Source: MGML01 sp964493985 | GTDB taxonomy: Bacteria > Chloroflexota > Dehalococcoidia > Dehalococcoidales > UBA2162 | NCBI GenBank assembly: GCA_964493985.1 | Contig: CAZBQL010000008.1 | Location: forward strand, 1 to 51,984 | Length of the DNA: 51,984 nt | Direction of reading: 5' to 3' | Shown here: piece by piece, positions 16,617 to 25,309 of the stretch | How the letters are laid out: every line of letters starts with the position of its first letter | How positions within the stretch are numbered: position 1 is the stretch's first letter | The notes under the pieces: model-generated | The model's input: the letters and a program-made list of their open reading frames with translations, nothing else | Databases searched by the model: none | Told to the model about the DNA's origin: nothing | Made by a program: the position numbers and the translations under genes

Positions 16617-17231
16617 TTACCGTGAGTAATACTCAACAACCGCCTGTCCGTCAAACTCGGCACCGACCTCGTCGAGCGTAGGCAAAGATATTATCTGACC
16701 GATAAGTCTCTGCCTGTCCAGGCTCAACCAGCTTACTAGATCTTTCGATCCAATATCCTCAAGCAGTTGTTTGTAGTACTCCGTCTTCATACTGCTTTCT
16801 CTCCAGCTGATCGTGTCACCTTCTTTTGTCTGATATGACGGGATATCCGTTTTGCGGCCATTTACCTGGATATGCCCGTGTTGCACAATCTGCCGAGCCT
16901 GGGCCCGTGAATCCGCGAAGCCAAGGCGATAAACAACATTATCAAGCCGTCTTTCCAGCAGGACGATCAGGTTATCACCGGTGATACCCTGCTGCTTGGA
17001 TGCCTGGTTGAACGTTTTTCTGAACTGTCTTTCCAGGATACCGTAGCTGTATCTAACTTTTTGTTTTTCTATCAACTGAAGCCCGCGGTCGGATATTCTC
17101 CGGCGTCGACCGGTTGCTTTCCTCCGCCTTTCCATTGCGCACTTGGGAGTGAAGCACCTGCTGCCTTTAAGCATCAACTTCTCATTGCAGCGTTGACATA
17201 ATTTACATACCGAATCTATATATCTTGCCAT
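16617..17231 (-). CDS. rpsD: 30S ribosomal protein S4 (zinc form)
   Basis: A 204-residue S4, a primary 16S rRNA binder. The N-terminus keeps the zinc-binding cysteines (CKLCQRC...CFTPKC, residues 10-31). The S4 RNA-binding domain follows: LERRLDNVVYRLGFADSRAQ. In many bacteria S4 also represses the alpha operon; no leader structure for this is evident here. Preceded by rpsK with nine bases between. Confidence 0.98.
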   Translation of the reverse strand: MARYIDSVCKLCQRCNEKLMLKGSRCFTPKCAMERRRKATGRRRRISDRGLQLIEKQKVRYSYGILERQFRKTFNQASKQQGITGDNLIVLLERRLDNVVYRLGFADSRAQARQIVQHGHIQVNGRKTDIPSYQTKEGDTISWRESSMKTEYYKQLLEDIGSKDLVSWLSLDRQRLIGQIISLPTLDEVGAEFDGQAVVEYYSR

Positions 17232-17240
17232 ATTTCTACC

Positions 17241-17633
17241 TTATACCCGTCTCTTCTTGGGAGGACGACACCCGTCATGGGGAATCGGGCTCGTATCGGT
17301 AATACTTGTGATATACAGCCCCGAACTCTGGAGTGAACGGATGGCTGCTTCTCTGCCGCTTCCCGGTCCTTTCACGTATACTCCAACCTGCCTTAATCCG
17401 TGCTCCATCGCTTTCCTTGCCGCATCATGGGCTGCAAGCTGGGCAGCATAAGGGGTACCCTTACGTGAGCCTTTGAATCCGGCGGTCCCAGAGCTCCCCC
17501 AGGCAATCACATTACCCTGGGGATCGGTGAGAGTTACTATCGTATTATTAAACGTAGATGAGATATAAGCTCTCCCGCTCGGAATCGACTTCCGTTCCCG
17601 TCTTCTAGGCCTTGCTCTCCTTCTTGTTGTCAT
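17241..17633 (-). CDS. rpsK: 30S ribosomal protein S11
   Basis: A 130-residue S11 of the small-subunit platform. AYISSTFNNTIVTLTDPQGN, SRKGTPYAAQLAAHDAARKA and the C-terminal DTSPIPHDGCRPPKKRRV are diagnostic. Standard alpha-operon position between rpsM and rpsD; 24 bases after rpsM. Confidence 0.98.
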   Translation of the reverse strand: MTTRRRARPRRRERKSIPSGRAYISSTFNNTIVTLTDPQGNVIAWGSSGTAGFKGSRKGTPYAAQLAAHDAARKAMEHGLRQVGVYVKGPGSGREAAIRSLQSSGLYITSITDTSPIPHDGCRPPKKRRV

Positions 17634-17657
17634 TTATAACTCCTGTGTGCGCGTTAA

Positions 17658-18047
17658 TTACTTCTTAGCTGTTCCGCGTTTCTTACCACGCCCGGCGACA
17701 GTCTTCTTGGGACCACGCCTGGTCCGTGCATTGGTACGCGTGTTCTGGCCTCTGACCGGCAGTCCATGCCGGTGTCTGTTGCCCCGGTAACTGCCGATTT
17801 CTATCAGCCTTTTTATATTAAGATCGACCTCTTTCCTGAGTTCACCCTCGACCGTATATTCTTTATCGACTATTTCACGGACCCTGTTTAACTCGTCCTC
17901 GGTAAGGTCGTCCGATAATACGCTCCAGTCGATTCCAGCCTGGGTAAGTATTTTCTGACTCGTCACAGCACCGATGCCATGGATACGTTGCAACGCAACC
18001 CAGATCTGTTTATCTCTCGGTATATCTATTCCTGCTATACGTGCCAT
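17658..18047 (-). CDS. rpsM: 30S ribosomal protein S13
   Basis: A 129-residue S13 of the small-subunit head, which contacts L5 and the P-site tRNA. MARIAGIDIPRDKQIWVAL, RIHGIGAVTSQKIL and the C-terminal GLPVRGQNTRTNARTRRG mark the family. ATG 18047 has AGGAGG six bases upstream. The basic tail is complete. Confidence 0.98.
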   Translation of the reverse strand: MARIAGIDIPRDKQIWVALQRIHGIGAVTSQKILTQAGIDWSVLSDDLTEDELNRVREIVDKEYTVEGELRKEVDLNIKRLIEIGSYRGNRHRHGLPVRGQNTRTNARTRRGPKKTVAGRGKKRGTAKK

Positions 18048-18071
18048 ATAATTCCTCCTGGTCCACGCAGG

Positions 18072-18185
18072 TTAGCCCTGCCTCTGCTTATGCTTGGGAT
18101 TACTGCATATTACCCTGATAACCCCACGGCGTTTTATTACCTTGCACTTATCGCACCTAACTTTAACTGAAGCCCTTACTTTCAT
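18072..18185 (-). CDS. rpmJ: 50S ribosomal protein L36 (zinc form)
   Basis: A 37-residue L36 read directly from the DNA: it starts MKVRASVKVRCDKCKVIKRR and ends SNPKHKQRQG, with TAA at 18072-18074. Zinc ligands Cys11, Cys14, Cys27 and His32 are all present (the C+ form). AAGGA precedes the ATG. It sits between infA and rpsM, exactly where expected. Automatic callers could miss it because of its length. Confidence 0.97.
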   Translation of the reverse strand: MKVRASVKVRCDKCKVIKRRGVIRVICSNPKHKQRQG

Positions 18186-18245
18186 AATATTCCTTTTCGA
18201 ACACCTGTATATCTAACTGCCTTTCGTAATGTTCTGCCAAAAGTA

Positions 18246-18464
18246 TTACTTAAACCGGTAGGTAATTCGCCCCCTGGTCAAGTCATATGGAGACAACTCG
18301 ACAAGTACCCTGTCTCCAGGCAGTATTCTAATATAGTGCAGTCTTATTTTTCCGGATATATGTGCCAGTACCTTATGTCCATTGGATAACTCTACCCTGA
18401 ACATCGCATTCGGTAAAGGTTCTACAACCACTCCTTCAACTTCAATATTATCTTTTTTTGGCAT
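18246..18464 (-). CDS. infA: Translation initiation factor IF-1
   Basis: A 72-residue IF-1, a single OB fold that occupies the A site during initiation. VEGVVVEPLPNAMFRVELSN, VLAHISGKIR and LPGDRVLVELSPYDLTRGRI are the family motifs. Twelve bases after map; 60 bases before rpmJ. Confidence 0.98.
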   Translation of the reverse strand: MPKKDNIEVEGVVVEPLPNAMFRVELSNGHKVLAHISGKIRLHYIRILPGDRVLVELSPYDLTRGRITYRFK

Positions 18465-18476
18465 ATTTTCCTTTTA

Positions 18477-19226
18477 TTATAAGGCTGTCAATATCTCCGA
18501 ACCTTCAGCCGTGACGGCAATGGTATGTTCGAAGTGCGCTGAAAGGCTGCCATCACTGGTTTTAACCGTCCAATTATCATCTTCGAGCCTGGTCCGCCAG
18601 TCACCGATATTAATCATCGGTTCCAGTGCCAAGGTCATTCCTTTTTTCAGCAGCGGGCCCTGACCTGGAAGGCCGAAATTCGGTATGGGCGGGTCTTCGT
18701 GCATATTCCGACCGATTCCGTGTCCGGTATATTCACGAACCACCGAATAACCTCTCGATTCAGCGTATTCCTGTATTGCCGAAGAGATATCTCCCAGCCG
18801 CGCTCCTGCATGTGCTACCTGAATACCGGCCATCAACGAGCCTTCAGTAGCTTCAAGAAGCTTTTCAGCTTCAGGGGTAATACGGCCTACTCCAACAGTT
18901 AGAGCGGCATCGCCCTGAAAATCATCATAAATTACGCCAAAATCAATCGATACTATATCGCCCTCATTCATAACGCGGTTACCGGGAATCCCGTGCACAA
19001 TCTCGTCATTAATCGAGACACAGACACTGGCCGGATAGCCGTGATAACCTTTGAAAGAGGGAATGGCGCCCAGTTTCTCAGTCTCTCTTAGTGCTATTTC
19101 ATCCAGCGCTCTTGTTTTCACGCCCGGCTTCACCTGTGATTTTAATTCTGCCAGTACAGTGGCGACTATTCTGCCAGCCTGCCGCATTATCTCTATTTCC
19201 CTGTCGGATTTTATCATTATACCCAT
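18477..19226 (-). CDS. map: Type I methionine aminopeptidase
   Basis: A 249-residue metalloprotease that removes the initiator Met. The five metal ligands are recognisable: two Asp in VSIDFGVIYDDFQGDAAL, His in TGHGIGRNMHE, Glu in LALEPMINIG and Glu in FEHTIAVT. There is no N-terminal zinc extension. It lies between adk and infA, the usual spc-operon place in many bacteria; eight bases separate it from adk. Confidence 0.97.
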   Translation of the reverse strand: MGIMIKSDREIEIMRQAGRIVATVLAELKSQVKPGVKTRALDEIALRETEKLGAIPSFKGYHGYPASVCVSINDEIVHGIPGNRVMNEGDIVSIDFGVIYDDFQGDAALTVGVGRITPEAEKLLEATEGSLMAGIQVAHAGARLGDISSAIQEYAESRGYSVVREYTGHGIGRNMHEDPPIPNFGLPGQGPLLKKGMTLALEPMINIGDWRTRLEDDNWTVKTSDGSLSAHFEHTIAVTAEGSEILTAL

Positions 19227-19234
19227 CGTTTTCC

Positions 19235-19909
19235 TTAACGAACAAATTCTTCCTTAAGGCAATCTATTATCCTCTTGCTTACCTCTTCAACCTTTCCTTC
19301 ACCATCGATCTCCAGCAGCTTTCCCTCGCGGGAATAATAGTCGATCAAGGCTGAGGTCTCGTTAAAAAAAATCTTCAATCTCTCTTTTATCGTTTCTTCT
19401 TTATCATCAGCGCGCTGATAGAGTTCACCGCCGCACTTATCACAGATTCCTTTCACCTTCGGAGGCGAGTTAACCTCGTGGTAGGGAGTCTGGCAGTTGC
19501 GGCATATCCACCGCCCGGTCAACCGTTTCAGGAGTTCCTGCTCCGAAACCTTTATATAAACAACTTTATCGACGGCCTTTCCTTGGCCGGCCAGAGCTTT
19601 ATCCAGCGCTTCCGCCTGATACAGGTTCCTTGGGAATCCATCGAAAATTACACCGCCTGCACAATCGGGTCCCGATATTCTCTCCAGTACCATTTTTATG
19701 GTTATTTCATCAGGGACAAGCTGTCCCTTTTCCATATAATATTTTGCCTGTCTGGCGAGTTCGGTGTCCTGCGACTGTGCCTGCCGGAAAAGATCCCCGG
19801 TGGCGATATGGGCCAGGTCCAGTTCCCGGGCCACGTTCGCTGCCTGGGTCCCTTTACCAGCCCCGGGAGCACCCAGGAAAACAATATTTATTTTTAAATC
19901 GGCGCCCAT
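19235..19909 (-). CDS. adk: Adenylate kinase (zinc-lid, long form)
   Basis: A 224-residue adenylate kinase (AMP + ATP to 2 ADP). The P-loop is FLGAPGAGKGTQAANVA near residue 11, followed by the AMP-binding ATGDLFRQ and GFPRNLYQAEAL. The long lid carries a zinc site, CRNCQTPYHE...CDKCGGELYQR (about 132-158). It follows secY after 14 bases, the normal order. Confidence 0.97.
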   Translation of the reverse strand: MGADLKINIVFLGAPGAGKGTQAANVARELDLAHIATGDLFRQAQSQDTELARQAKYYMEKGQLVPDEITIKMVLERISGPDCAGGVIFDGFPRNLYQAEALDKALAGQGKAVDKVVYIKVSEQELLKRLTGRWICRNCQTPYHEVNSPPKVKGICDKCGGELYQRADDKEETIKERLKIFFNETSALIDYYSREGKLLEIDGEGKVEEVSKRIIDCLKEEFVR

Positions 19910-19923
19910 TTTATCAATAACTC

Positions 19924-21207
19924 CTACTTGATAAAACCTTCATAGCGCCGCATTGTGAGCTGCGCTTCCATCTGTTTCATCGTATCCAGCGTCACACCCA
20001 CAACGATCAACAGTCCCATACTGGAAAGCTGTATCATTTGCACATCGGTTATTTCCCTTGCCATGAAAGGTATGATCGCCACGAAAGCAAGGTATAAAGC
20101 TCCTGCCCAGGTAATCCGTGAAATAACATGATTGAAATAATCCGAGGTATATTTCCCCGGTCTTATTCCGGGCACGAAACCTCCCTGTCTTTGCAGCGTA
20201 CCAGCCATATCCTGCTGCTGGAATATCACCATGGTGTAGAAAAAGGCGAACCCGATGACCAGCACGAAATATATTACCCAGTAAATGAGACCTTCCGGCA
20301 TATCGGCATTTGGCTGGAAAATATTGTAAATCGTGTTGGCAAAATTCGGAGCGCTCTCAGGTCCCATAAAGTAGCTGGCTATCATTCCCGGGAATAGTGT
20401 CAGCGACATGGCAAAAATCAGAGGAATCATTCCCGCCGTGTTTACCCGTAAAGGTATATGAGTTGAACCCTGTTGTTTATACATCCGGTTACCGCGATAG
20501 ACGGTCCGGGCGTACTGCACCGGTATACGACGGTGTGCTTCCGTAAATAATACTATTATTACTACCGTTGCCAGCGCAATGAGTATGTAGGCGATCAAAC
20601 CCCCGAGCTGTCCCTGTCCTGTAAGGAACCCGCTGCCGAATGTCTGCCAGTAACCGGCGACAATACCACCAAATATGATAATAGATATGCCGTTGCCGAT
20701 ACCGTATTCGGTAATAAGTTCTCCAAGCCAGATAAGGAAGACCGTCCCGGCAATAAGCGACACTATCATTGTAACCATAGTCAGCCCACTGATATCCGTA
20801 AATACCGGTGTCTGTGCGTTTCTGAGTAACGTAATCTGTCCGTACCCAGCGAAACCCGCAATAGGTATGGTCAACCAGTGAGTGATCCGGTTTATCCTGT
20901 CTCTGCCGGCTTCTCCTTCTTCCGCCATAGCCTGGAGTTTCGGTATCACAGGTGTCATGAGTGTCATGATAATGGAGGCGGTAATATAAGGATAGACACC
21001 CATCGCCGCGACGCTGAAGTTTTTCATCGCTCCGCCGCTGAACATATCAAGCATGCTGAACAAAGTATTCTGCTCGAAGAAACTCGCAAGAGCATCTCCG
21101 TTGACTCCCGGCATGGGAACGTGGGCAATAAAACGGAACGCTATCAGTATGCCGAACGTGAAAAGAATCCGCTTCCTGAGATCAGGCAGGCGGAAGGCAT
21201 CTATCAT
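19924..21207 (-). CDS. secY: Protein translocase subunit SecY
   Basis: A 427-residue channel subunit of the Sec translocon with ten membrane segments. DLRKRILFTFGILIAFRFIA marks the N-terminus, MLDMFSGGAMKNFSVAAMGV the plug and first loops, and GGFVPGIRPGKYTSDYF the cytosolic ribosome-binding loop. I start at ATG 21207 (MIDAFRLPD); a longer frame from GTG 21264 would overlap rplO and add residues unlike SecY. No clear ribosome-binding site precedes 21207, so coupling to rplO, 19 bases upstream, is likely. Confidence 0.95.
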   Translation of the reverse strand: MIDAFRLPDLRKRILFTFGILIAFRFIAHVPMPGVNGDALASFFEQNTLFSMLDMFSGGAMKNFSVAAMGVYPYITASIIMTLMTPVIPKLQAMAEEGEAGRDRINRITHWLTIPIAGFAGYGQITLLRNAQTPVFTDISGLTMVTMIVSLIAGTVFLIWLGELITEYGIGNGISIIIFGGIVAGYWQTFGSGFLTGQGQLGGLIAYILIALATVVIIVLFTEAHRRIPVQYARTVYRGNRMYKQQGSTHIPLRVNTAGMIPLIFAMSLTLFPGMIASYFMGPESAPNFANTIYNIFQPNADMPEGLIYWVIYFVLVIGFAFFYTMVIFQQQDMAGTLQRQGGFVPGIRPGKYTSDYFNHVISRITWAGALYLAFVAIIPFMAREITDVQMIQLSSMGLLIVVGVTLDTMKQMEAQLTMRRYEGFIK

Positions 21208-21226
21208 CGCCTGGATAAGTCTGGGT

Positions 21227-21691
21227 CTAGTCTGCTTTTGGCGCAAACACCACCTCCTCGGCACTACCGCCTGCCGCTTCTATCTTGGCCTTCGCGGCTG
21301 CGGAAAACTTGTGTGCCTTTACGGTCAGAGGACGTTCAATCTCACCCTGAGCAAGTATCTTCACCGGATTTTTCATCGATTTCACCAGTCCGGAAGCCAG
21401 GAGTTCAGCCGGAGTTACTTCCGAACCCGATTCAAATATACTGAGACTGCCTACACCGACCACGCTGTATTCAGTCCTGAAAATGTTCGTAAAACCACGC
21501 TGACGCGGCAGACGTTTTATCATCGGAAGCTGTCCGCCCTCGAATCCAGGCCGGATTTTAAACCCGGCGCGTGATTTCTGTCCTTTGACACCACGCCCGG
21601 AATACGTGCCATGACCGCTTCCGTTTCCTCTACCGACACGCTTCCTGTTTTTCCTGGTGCCGGGAACAGGACGAAGTGTATCAAGCCTCAT
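21227..21691 (-). CDS. rplO: 50S ribosomal protein L15
   Basis: A 154-residue L15. The N-terminal GSGHGTYSGRGVKGQKSRAG and FEGGQLPMIKRLPRQRGF are diagnostic. Its start overlaps the end of rpmD by 11 bases. The last residues (EEVVFAPKAD) are a short extra tail. Confidence 0.98.
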   Translation of the reverse strand: MRLDTLRPVPGTRKNRKRVGRGNGSGHGTYSGRGVKGQKSRAGFKIRPGFEGGQLPMIKRLPRQRGFTNIFRTEYSVVGVGSLSIFESGSEVTPAELLASGLVKSMKNPVKILAQGEIERPLTVKAHKFSAAAKAKIEAAGGSAEEVVFAPKAD

Positions 21692-21872
21692 CAGTATTTA
21701 CCTCCACCTTTACCAGATGTCTTACCTTGTTTATCATACCCCGGACAGAGGATGAGTCTTCGTGAGTCACACACTGGTGCAAACGATGAAAACCCAATGC
21801 CCTGAGAGTCCTCTTCTGCGACTGGTTGTATCCTATTCCGCTTTTGATAAGTGTAATATTTAGCTTCGTCAT
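21681..21872 (-). CDS. rpmD: 50S ribosomal protein L30
   Basis: A 63-residue L30, with KLNITLIKSGIGYNQSQKRT and LRALGFHRLHQCVTHED. Bacterial-type short form. It lies between rpsE and rplO and overlaps the latter by 11 bases. Confidence 0.97.
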   Translation of the reverse strand: MTKLNITLIKSGIGYNQSQKRTLRALGFHRLHQCVTHEDSSSVRGMINKVRHLVKVEVNTDEA

Positions 21873-21880
21873 TTTAAGAT

Positions 21881-22441
21881 TTATTCCTCATCAACACCCA
21901 TAGGAGGCGGGGTTGGTGCAGGGGGTTCCTCCTCGGGAGGAGTTAAGGGCAGCCCCTTACGCCTTGCCACTCCTGCCTTCGGGTCCTTTAACCTGCTAAG
22001 AGCCAGCATCGTTGCCTTGGCAACATTGATGTGATTCGTACTGCCAAGTGATTTCGTCAGGATGTCTTTCACACCAACCGCCTCAAGAACAGCACGGATG
22101 CTGCCGCCGGCGATAATTCCCGTACCAGGCGCCGCCGGTTTGAGCATTACTCTGGCGGCTCCGTATTTGGTCGTTGTTGCATACGGGATTGTCGTTCCGG
22201 TGAGATGTACCTTTATCAGGCTCCTCCTGGCATTCGCGTTCGCCTTATTTATCGCCTGGGGAACTTCATTTGCCTTACCAAGTCCGATACCTACGTGTCC
22301 GTTTCCGTCACCCGTTACGACAAGCGCACTGAAACTCAGCCGCTTACCACCTTTCATTACCTTGGCGACGCGGTTAATGTTTATCAGCTTATCGTTAAGA
22401 GCTAATTCCGTAGGGTCTATTGTACTTAGACGTTCCTGCAT
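21881..22441 (-). CDS. rpsE: 30S ribosomal protein S5 with acidic Pro-rich tail
   Basis: A 186-residue S5, important for decoding accuracy. NRVAKVMKGGKRLSFSALVV (RNA-binding dsRBD-like fold) and GTGIIAGGSIRAVLEAVGVK are typical. The C-terminus extends past the usual end with a Pro/Glu-rich tail (TPPEEEPPAPTPPPMGVDEE), similar in character to tails on S3 and RpoA in this cluster. Confidence 0.97.
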   Translation of the reverse strand: MQERLSTIDPTELALNDKLININRVAKVMKGGKRLSFSALVVTGDGNGHVGIGLGKANEVPQAINKANANARRSLIKVHLTGTTIPYATTTKYGAARVMLKPAAPGTGIIAGGSIRAVLEAVGVKDILTKSLGSTNHINVAKATMLALSRLKDPKAGVARRKGLPLTPPEEEPPAPTPPPMGVDEE

Positions 22442-22456
22442 ATTTTACCGACTCCC

Positions 22457-22822
22457 CTAAAACTTCAGACCTTCCTGACGGGCAGCATCAGCCAGTGCTT
22501 TTACTCTTCCGTGATACTTGAACCCGCCACGGTCGAAGGCTACCGTTTTTATTCCTTTGCTTTTTGCCCGCTTGGCCAGCAAAGTACCGACAAGTCCTGA
22601 TTTACCTGTCTTGGTTTTACCGTTTGCCTCATTCTTTACTTCCGCATCGAGAGTTGATGCGGCTGCAAGTGTACAGCCCTGTGAATCATCTATTACCTGG
22701 GCATATATATGGTTTGGACTGCGGAAGACGCACAGCCTAGGTACTTCCGATGTTCCTTTTATTTTTGCCCTTACTCTTGCATGTCTTCGCAGACGGGCTA
22801 CTCTCCGGCTATCTTTTGCCAT
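22457..22822 (-). CDS. rplR: 50S ribosomal protein L18
   Basis: A 121-residue L18, a 5S rRNA binder. RLRRHARVRAKIKGTSEVPR at the N-terminus, RSPNHIYAQVIDDSQG and the C-terminal VAFDRGGFKYHGRVKALADA are diagnostic. Directly follows rplF with one base between. Confidence 0.98.
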   Translation of the reverse strand: MAKDSRRVARLRRHARVRAKIKGTSEVPRLCVFRSPNHIYAQVIDDSQGCTLAAASTLDAEVKNEANGKTKTGKSGLVGTLLAKRAKSKGIKTVAFDRGGFKYHGRVKALADAARQEGLKF

Positions 22823-22823
22823 T

Positions 22824-23378
22824 TTAGTTACTCCTGCCTATAGCCTTACCTGCTTTACCCGGTTTCAGGCGGATGGTCTCGCCCGAATACCTGATCCCTT
22901 TGCCTTTATAGACATCGGGTGGGCGGATTGCCCTGATCCTTGCTGCCATCTCACCTACTATTTCTTTATCAATACCGGTAACAATTATGCGATTATTTCT
23001 TTCCACTTCAAGCGATGTGCCCGGCATAGGTTCAATTTGTACCATATGAGAAAATCCGATACGGAGCTGAATATTATTTCCAACTTTTTCAGCCCTGTAA
23101 CCGACGCCGACTATTTCCAGGACCTTTTGAAATCCCCTGGTTACTCCTTCGACCATGTTGGCTACAAGGGTACGTGTCAGCCCATGCATGGAACGATGTT
23201 CCCTGCCATCGGAAGGACGGGCAACCGTAATGACGTTGTTATCCAGAGTGATTATCATATCCGGATCAACGGAACATTTCAGTTCACCCTTCGGTCCCTT
23301 AACGGCGACTTCCTCTTTACTTATATCTACCGTAACGCCCTGGGGAACGTCTATCGGCATTTTTCCTATTCTAGACAT
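22824..23378 (-). CDS. rplF: 50S ribosomal protein L6
   Basis: A 184-residue L6. Start set at ATG 23378 (MSRIGKMPIDVPQGV), which matches the family N-terminus and has GGAG eight bases upstream; a longer frame to 23450 runs into rpsH and is unlikely. The C-terminal signature PPDVYKGKGIRYSGETIRLK is present. Binds near the sarcin-ricin loop and factor site. Confidence 0.97.
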   Translation of the reverse strand: MSRIGKMPIDVPQGVTVDISKEEVAVKGPKGELKCSVDPDMIITLDNNVITVARPSDGREHRSMHGLTRTLVANMVEGVTRGFQKVLEIVGVGYRAEKVGNNIQLRIGFSHMVQIEPMPGTSLEVERNNRIIVTGIDKEIVGEMAARIRAIRPPDVYKGKGIRYSGETIRLKPGKAGKAIGRSN

Positions 23379-23400
23379 TATTGCTGCTCCAGCATTTTGT

Positions 23401-23799
23401 TTACAATACGTAGCAAAGGAGTTCTCCGCCAATCCCCTGGTGCCAGGCATCCTGTCCTGTCATCACACCCTTGGATGTTGAAAGGATGGCGATGCCCAGT
23501 CCACCGGCTACGCGCGGGATTTCCTTCTGGCCGACATACACTCTCAGACCTGGTTTACTTACTCGTTCCAGGCCGGCAATCATCGGCTCGCTGTTTTCAT
23601 CGTACTTCAAATGAATCTTTATGATCTGGTTGGTCTTACCCTTCACCATTTCATAATCGTTGATAAAGCCTTCCTCTTTAAGAATCTTAGCAATAGCTAC
23701 TTTTATCTTAGAGGATGGAATCTCTACCGAATCATGCCTTACCATTACGGCATTTCGTATCCGCGTCAGCATATCCGCTACAGGATCAGAGATGGTCAC
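23401..23799 (-). CDS. rpsH: 30S ribosomal protein S8
   Basis: A 132-residue S8, a central-domain 16S rRNA binder. DPVADMLTRIRNAVMVRHDS and the C-terminal LGIAILSTSKGVMTGQDAW are diagnostic. GTG at 23799 is the start, with AAGGAGG four bases upstream. In other bacteria S8 represses the spc operon; no target site was identified here. Confidence 0.98.
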   Translation of the reverse strand: MTISDPVADMLTRIRNAVMVRHDSVEIPSSKIKVAIAKILKEEGFINDYEMVKGKTNQIIKIHLKYDENSEPMIAGLERVSKPGLRVYVGQKEIPRVAGGLGIAILSTSKGVMTGQDAWHQGIGGELLCYVL

Positions 23800-23860
23800 T
23801 CTTCCTCCTTCAGACTATTATCCACTAGTAGCCTCTTTATTTCCTGATTATTTTTATTAT

Positions 23861-24046
23861 TTACCAGCTTGATTTCCTTACGCCCGGGATCTGTCCCAGC
23901 AGGGCAAGCTGGCGGAAGCAAATACGGCACAAGCCGAATTTTCGCATATAAGCACGGGGGCGACCGCATACATGGCACCTGTTATGCTGTTGTACCTTGA
24001 ATTTAGCCGGACGCCGCCATTTTGCGATTTCTGATTTCTTTGCCAT
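23861..24046 (-). CDS. rpsZ: 30S ribosomal protein S14, zinc type
   Basis: A 61-residue short S14 with two CxxC pairs (CHVCG and CRICF) for zinc. WRRPAKFKVQQHNRC and the C-terminal ALLGQIPGVRKSSW are family hallmarks. It lies between rplE and rpsH. The alternate long zinc-free S14 is not in this window. Confidence 0.97.
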   Translation of the reverse strand: MAKKSEIAKWRRPAKFKVQQHNRCHVCGRPRAYMRKFGLCRICFRQLALLGQIPGVRKSSW

Positions 24047-24058
24047 TATTACTCCAAT

Positions 24059-24601
24059 TTATTCAACAGCGAAAGGCATTCCCATCATCTCCAGAAGCTG
24101 CCTGCCTTCCTCGTCTGTCCTTGCCGTTGTTACTATCGATACCTCAAGCCCTCTAACCTTATCGATCTTGTCGTAGTCTATCTCCGGAAACACGGTCTGT
24201 TCCCTGAAGGCCAGAGTGTAATTACCACGACCATCGAATGAGGTACGGGGTACTCCCTGGAACTCACGAATACGGCACAGCACTGTATTCATCAGCTTAT
24301 CGAGAAAGTCATACATTCTTTCTCCACGAAGCGTAACCTTCAATCCTACCGGCATTCCTTCCCTGAGACGGAAGTTAGCGATAGACTTCTTGGCACGCGT
24401 GGTTATGGGATGCTGGCCGGATATGGCTGCCAGGTCAGCTTCCGCTCCTTCAAGAGCTTTCGCATTCTGTATCGCCTCACCGACACCTATATTAAGCACC
24501 ACTTTCTCAATGCGCGGGACTTCCATTACATTCTTATACTCGCCGCGCTCTTTCAGAGCGGCGACCACTTCATTCCTGTATTTATCCTTTATCCGTGACA
24601 T
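24059..24601 (-). CDS. rplE: 50S ribosomal protein L5
   Basis: A 180-residue L5, which binds 5S rRNA and P-site tRNA. VPRIEKVVLNIGVGEA, MPVGLKVTLRGERMYDFLDK and NYTLAFREQTVFPEIDYDKI are diagnostic. The start is directly adjacent to the rplX stop. Confidence 0.98.
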   Translation of the reverse strand: MSRIKDKYRNEVVAALKERGEYKNVMEVPRIEKVVLNIGVGEAIQNAKALEGAEADLAAISGQHPITTRAKKSIANFRLREGMPVGLKVTLRGERMYDFLDKLMNTVLCRIREFQGVPRTSFDGRGNYTLAFREQTVFPEIDYDKIDKVRGLEVSIVTTARTDEEGRQLLEMMGMPFAVE

Positions 24602-24913
24602 TTAGTCAATCACCTCATTGCAGGCCCGGCAGACCCGGACTTTCTTGCCGGCACCAAGGCGCTGGTGACCGACCCTGGTAGCTTTATTACATTTACTGCA
24701 GACAAGCATTACGTCCGAAACATTAATAGATTCTTCCCTCTCTATTATACCTGTCTGCCTTGCCTGACCCGTCGGCCTGGCGTGACTTTTTACGAAATTG
24801 ACACCTTCTACCAGGATTCTTCCCTTCTTCGGGTAGGCGAAACGTACCTTTCCTTTTTTGCCTCTATCTTTGCCGGCTATTACCATTACGGTATCATCTT
24901 TTCTTATATTCAT
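24602..24913 (-). CDS. rplX: 50S ribosomal protein L24
   Basis: A 103-residue L24, an assembly initiator. The KOW motif appears as MVIAGKDRGKKGKVRFAYPK and the EGVNFVKSHARPT segment follows. The C-terminal part has two CxxC pairs (CSKC and CRAC), probably a zinc site. Between rplN and rplE as usual. Confidence 0.97.
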   Translation of the reverse strand: MNIRKDDTVMVIAGKDRGKKGKVRFAYPKKGRILVEGVNFVKSHARPTGQARQTGIIEREESINVSDVMLVCSKCNKATRVGHQRLGAGKKVRVCRACNEVID

Positions 24914-24915
24914 AA

Positions 24916-25284
24916 TTACAGAACCTCCGGGGCCAGGGATATTATTTTGGTATAGTTTTTCTCCCTGATTTCTCTGGCAACCGGCCCGAAGATACGGGTA
25001 CCCCTGGGATTGTTCTTGTCGGTCAGGATAACAGCCGCATTCTCATCGAACCTGATGGAAGAGCCGTCCGGACGCCGGTAGGGGTGTACAGTACGTATAA
25101 TAACCGCTCTGACCACTTCTCCCTTTTTCACTGCTCCGCCTGGGATAGCCTTTTTAACAGATGCCGTTATCACGTCACCAACATGGGCATATTTTCTTCC
25201 GGTACCTCCCAGTATTCCGATACACATTATCTGACGGGCTCCGGTGTTATCCGCTACTTTTAATCTCGAATTGGTCTGTATCAT
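24916..25284 (-). CDS. rplN: 50S ribosomal protein L14
   Basis: A 122-residue L14, which contacts 16S rRNA at an intersubunit bridge. MIQTNSRLKVADNTGARQIM and RGTRIFGPVAREIREKNY are the classic ends of the family. Exactly the standard length. Confidence 0.98.
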   Translation of the reverse strand: MIQTNSRLKVADNTGARQIMCIGILGGTGRKYAHVGDVITASVKKAIPGGAVKKGEVVRAVIIRTVHPYRRPDGSSIRFDENAAVILTDKNNPRGTRIFGPVAREIREKNYTKIISLAPEVL

Positions 25285-25309
25285 CCTGCTTAGTCCTTAA
25301 ACTCCTGCA

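Noticed and set aside
22518..23624. A 368-codon plus-strand frame across rplR, rplF and rpsH
   Set aside because: It lies opposite three certain ribosomal protein genes and shows no protein family features.
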